Below, piece after piece: positions 5,766 through 8,181 of a stretch of DNA of 8,181 bases; positions within the stretch are counted from its first letter, which is position 1, and every line of letters starts with the position of its first letter. The stretch covers positions 1 through 8,181 of the forward strand of contig JAKSCW010000478.1 of NCBI GenBank assembly GCA_022360375.1. The letters are read 5' to 3'. Below the pieces are notes generated by a model. The model ran no database searches and was not told the origin of the DNA. It was given only the letters and a program-made list of their open reading frames with translations. Made by a program: the position numbers and the translations under genes. This stretch comes from Balneolales bacterium (GTDB lineage Bacteria; Bacteroidota; Rhodothermia; Balneolales; Balneolaceae).

Positions 5766-7271
5766 ATGTTTTTAGGTGTTGATTTAGGGAGTTCATCAAT
5801 TAAGCTTTCGGTTCTTGATCCGAAAGAAGGAAAAGTAATTGCCTCAGTAACCCACCCCAAAACAGAACTCGAAATAATGGCTCCTCAACCGGGTTGGGCG
5901 GAACAGGACCCTGAACTTTGGTGGCAGAATTTTTTGACTGCTTTTTCTCTTCTTGTTCAAAAAAAAGGGTTGAATCCAGGCTCGATCCAGGCAATTGGGA
6001 TTTCTTATCAAATGCATGGGCTGGTATTGGTGGATGCAAACCAGCAGGTTCTCCGGTCTTCCATTATCTGGTGCGATAGTCGTGCTGTTGAAATAGGTAA
6101 CAAAGCTTTCGACACCATAGGGGCTGAATATTCCCTTTCTCATTTACTTAATTCCCCGGGCAATTTTACGGCATCAAAACTGGCATGGGTAAAAAACAAT
6201 GAGCCCGAAGTGTATGCAAAAGCATACAAAATGATGCTTCCCGGCGACTTCATTGCAATGAAACTTTCCGGGATAATAACCACAACAGCAACCGGGCTTT
6301 CGGAAGGAATTTTTTGGGATTTCCAGGAAAGGAGCGTTAGTTCAAAACTGATCGAAAAAATGGGTTTCGATGCGGCATTAATTCCTGATATAGTTCCCGC
6401 TATTGGAGCAAAAGTTCCGGTTCAGCCGTCAGTTAGAAAGCTGCTGGGTTTGAATGATTCCGTAAAAATCACTTACCGGGGTGGGGATCAGCCAAACAAT
6501 GCATTTTCACTGAACGTGCTTTCTCCCGGAGAAACGGCAGCTACGGCAGGAACATCAGGAGTGATTTATGCGGTAACGGATAAAAACGCCTATGATTCAA
6601 AATCCCGAATCAACACTTTTTTGCATGTGAATGATACGGTGGGTTCTCCAAGAAATGGAATTCTGATCTGCATAAATGGAACCGGGATTTTATACAGCTG
6701 GCTTAAAAAACTGTTAAGCACAGGTAAGGGCAAGATCGATTACGAACAGATGAACGGGTTGGTCGATTCCGTAGAACCAGGTGCTGAAGGATTGATGTGT
6801 TTGCCTTTTGGAAACGGGGCAGAGCGTATTTTCGAAAACCAGATTGTGGGTTCTCATTTCCTGAATCTTGATTTCAATCGCCATCAAAACAGTCATATTC
6901 TACGTGCCTCACTTGAAGGAATTGTGTTTGCTTTAAACATCGGGTTCGAGATTTTGAAAGACCTGGATGTTCCCCAAAAAACCATACGGGCTGGAAAAGC
7001 GAATTTATTTCTGAGTAAGTCGTTCAGGGAAATATTCGTAAATGTAACGGGAACCCGCCTTGAACTTTATGACACGGATGGGGCAGCTGGGGCTGCCCGG
7101 GGAGCAGGCCTGGGAATCGGGTTCTATAACTCCCCGGAAGAAGCATTTTCCTCATTAGAAATGATTGAAGAAATGGAACCAGAAGCATCACTAATGATTA
7201 AGTACAAAGAACTTTATTCAGAGTGGAGAAGTGCATTAGATATTCACTCTTTTGTAAAAAATAACCTGTAA
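5766..7271 (+). CDS. xylB: xylulokinase (FGGY-family carbohydrate kinase)
   Basis: The enzyme phosphorylates D-xylulose with ATP to give D-xylulose 5-phosphate, which enters the pentose phosphate pathway in the cytoplasm. The 501-residue length is normal for XylB. The first FGGY domain begins with the phosphate-binding loop GVDLGSSSIKLSVLD (4-18), followed by YQMHGLVLVD (81-90) and IIWCDSRA (100-107). The second domain has the catalytic base D241 in RGGDQPNNAF and the AGTSGVIYAV loop (261-270). RASLEGIVFALN (380-391) and AGKANLFLSKSFREIF (409-424) follow in place of the GGGA-x-S ADP-binding segment of proteobacterial XylB. From memory, the AGKAN form is found in Bacteroidota-type xylulokinases. 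The substrate call is supported by xylA starting 11 bp downstream, probably as an operon. Other FGGY kinases (ribulokinase, fuculokinase) fit less well. Confidence 0.95.
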   Translation: MFLGVDLGSSSIKLSVLDPKEGKVIASVTHPKTELEIMAPQPGWAEQDPELWWQNFLTAFSLLVQKKGLNPGSIQAIGISYQMHGLVLVDANQQVLRSSIIWCDSRAVEIGNKAFDTIGAEYSLSHLLNSPGNFTASKLAWVKNNEPEVYAKAYKMMLPGDFIAMKLSGIITTTATGLSEGIFWDFQERSVSSKLIEKMGFDAALIPDIVPAIGAKVPVQPSVRKLLGLNDSVKITYRGGDQPNNAFSLNVLSPGETAATAGTSGVIYAVTDKNAYDSKSRINTFLHVNDTVGSPRNGILICINGTGILYSWLKKLLSTGKGKIDYEQMNGLVDSVEPGAEGLMCLPFGNGAERIFENQIVGSHFLNLDFNRHQNSHILRASLEGIVFALNIGFEILKDLDVPQKTIRAGKANLFLSKSFREIFVNVTGTRLELYDTDGAAGAARGAGLGIGFYNSPEEAFSSLEMIEEMEPEASLMIKYKELYSEWRSALDIHSFVKNNL

Positions 7272-7282
7272 AACTTAAAAGC

Positions 7283-8181
7283 ATGGAAGTACTCGTCGGA
7301 AACAAAGAATATTTCAAAGGAATTGGAAAGATTAACTATGAAGGGAAAGAATCTGATAATCCACTGGCCTTCAAGTTTTATGATGAAAACAAAGTAATTG
7401 CCGGAAAAACGATGAAAGAGCATTTCCGGTTTGCGGTTGCCTATTGGCACACATTAACCGGTACAGGAGGTGATCCTTTTGGAACAGGCACCAAGGCATT
7501 CCCCTGGTTAGAAAGTGAGGATCCTTACCAGCAGGCAAAAGACAAAATGGATGCTGCTTTTGAGTTTATTACCAAGTTGGGTGTTCCCTATTATTGCTTC
7601 CACGATTTCGATTTAATTGCCGAAGGCGCAGATTTAACCGAATCCGAAAAACGTCTGGACTTTATCACTGATTACGCAAAAGAGAAGCAGGCTGCTTCCG
7701 GGGTTAAATTGCTTTGGGGAACTGCAAACTGTTTTTCCCATCCCCGTTACATGAATGGTGCTGCAACAAATCCGGATTTTAAGGTAGTAGCGGCGGCCGC
7801 AGCCCAGGTCAAAAATGCGTTAGACGCCACCATAAAACTTGGTGGTGAAAATTATGTATTCTGGGGTGGTCGCGAAGGGTATATGAGTTTGTTAAATACA
7901 GATATGAAGCGCGAGCAAGATCACTTTGCCCGGTTTCTGCATGCTTCCAAAGACTATGCGCGTGCCCGGGGTTTTAAAGGAACATTCTTCATTGAACCTA
8001 AACCGATGGAGCCTTCTAAGCACCAGTACGATTTTGATGCGGCTACGGTACTTGGGTTCTTAATCAAATACGATTTGATGAATGACTTCAAGCTCAATAT
8101 CGAAGTAAATCATGCTACTCTTGCCCAGCATACGTTCGAACATGAATTACAAGTAGCGGCAGACAACGGACTGCTTGGGAG
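7283..8181 (+). CDS. xylA: xylose isomerase, 3' end beyond the window
   Basis: XylA interconverts D-xylose and D-xylulose with two divalent metals and supplies the substrate of XylB. About 299 of an expected 435-445 residues are present; the gene is cut by the window edge, not broken. The N-terminal residues GNKEYFKGIGKINYEG and the GTGTKAFPW segment (67-75) are typical of the longer class II enzymes. The catalytic H107 and D110 lie in FHDFD. VFWGGREGY (192-200) is the signature strand. The metal ligand E238 and catalytic K240 lie in FIEPKPMEPSKHQYD, and E274 and H277 lie in NIEVNHATL. The start is ATG at 7283, 11 bp after the xylB stop, with no clear Shine-Dalgarno sequence, suggesting co-transcription and possibly coupled translation. 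Confidence 0.96.
   Translation, partial: MEVLVGNKEYFKGIGKINYEGKESDNPLAFKFYDENKVIAGKTMKEHFRFAVAYWHTLTGTGGDPFGTGTKAFPWLESEDPYQQAKDKMDAAFEFITKLGVPYYCFHDFDLIAEGADLTESEKRLDFITDYAKEKQAASGVKLLWGTANCFSHPRYMNGAATNPDFKVVAAAAAQVKNALDATIKLGGENYVFWGGREGYMSLLNTDMKREQDHFARFLHASKDYARARGFKGTFFIEPKPMEPSKHQYDFDAATVLGFLIKYDLMNDFKLNIEVNHATLAQHTFEHELQVAADNGLLG

Overview
The window is a moderately AT-rich bacterial chromosomal segment. Clues to the source are weak start-site Shine-Dalgarno signals (only xylB has a clear one), a lipidated HtrA protease, a xylulokinase with the RAGKANLFLS-type C-terminal motif, and one exact TAnnTTTG promoter element. Together these suggest the Bacteroidota/Rhodothermota side of the tree, perhaps Balneolaeota. 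That assignment is inference from protein style, not a phylogeny.

Layout, left to right. (1) Positions 1-239 carry the C-terminal part of a PemK/MazF-like toxin on the + strand. Its first 39 bases are not toxin sequence but an exact reverse complement of an internal piece of the neighbouring peptidase gene (863-901). (2) On the - strand, thiN (thiamine pyrophosphokinase, 1641-2273) is followed by a pepP-type Xaa-Pro aminopeptidase (240-1574). The pepP stop codon abuts the toxin stop codon with no intervening base. (3) After an 85-bp divergent intergenic region, nrnA (DHH-family oligoribonuclease/pAp phosphatase, 2359-3324) and a lipoprotein HtrA-like serine protease (3335-4537) run on the + strand, 10 bp apart. 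(4) A xylose-use locus follows: a LacI-family regulator (4614-5627), xylulokinase xylB (5766-7271) and xylose isomerase xylA (7283 to the window edge, 3' truncated). XylA would convert D-xylose to D-xylulose and XylB would phosphorylate it to xylulose 5-phosphate for the pentose phosphate pathway. The LacI protein is the obvious candidate regulator.

The two observations most worth a second look are structural. One is the 39-bp exact inverted copy of pepP sequence at the left edge, which suggests either a chimeric assembly/amplification junction or a real inverted duplication that decapitated the toxin gene. The other is a 15-9-15 bp perfect inverted repeat directly upstream of, and running into, the lacI-family start codon. 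It contains two TTTGATCAAA boxes 23 bp apart that look like autoregulatory operators, and a degenerate copy lies upstream of xylB. The LacI protein itself lacks the usual hinge-helix motif, and NrnA has DLH where DHH is expected. I see no CRISPR array, tRNA or rRNA gene, insertion sequence or clearly novel multi-gene system; most of the window is ordinary housekeeping and sugar-catabolism genes.
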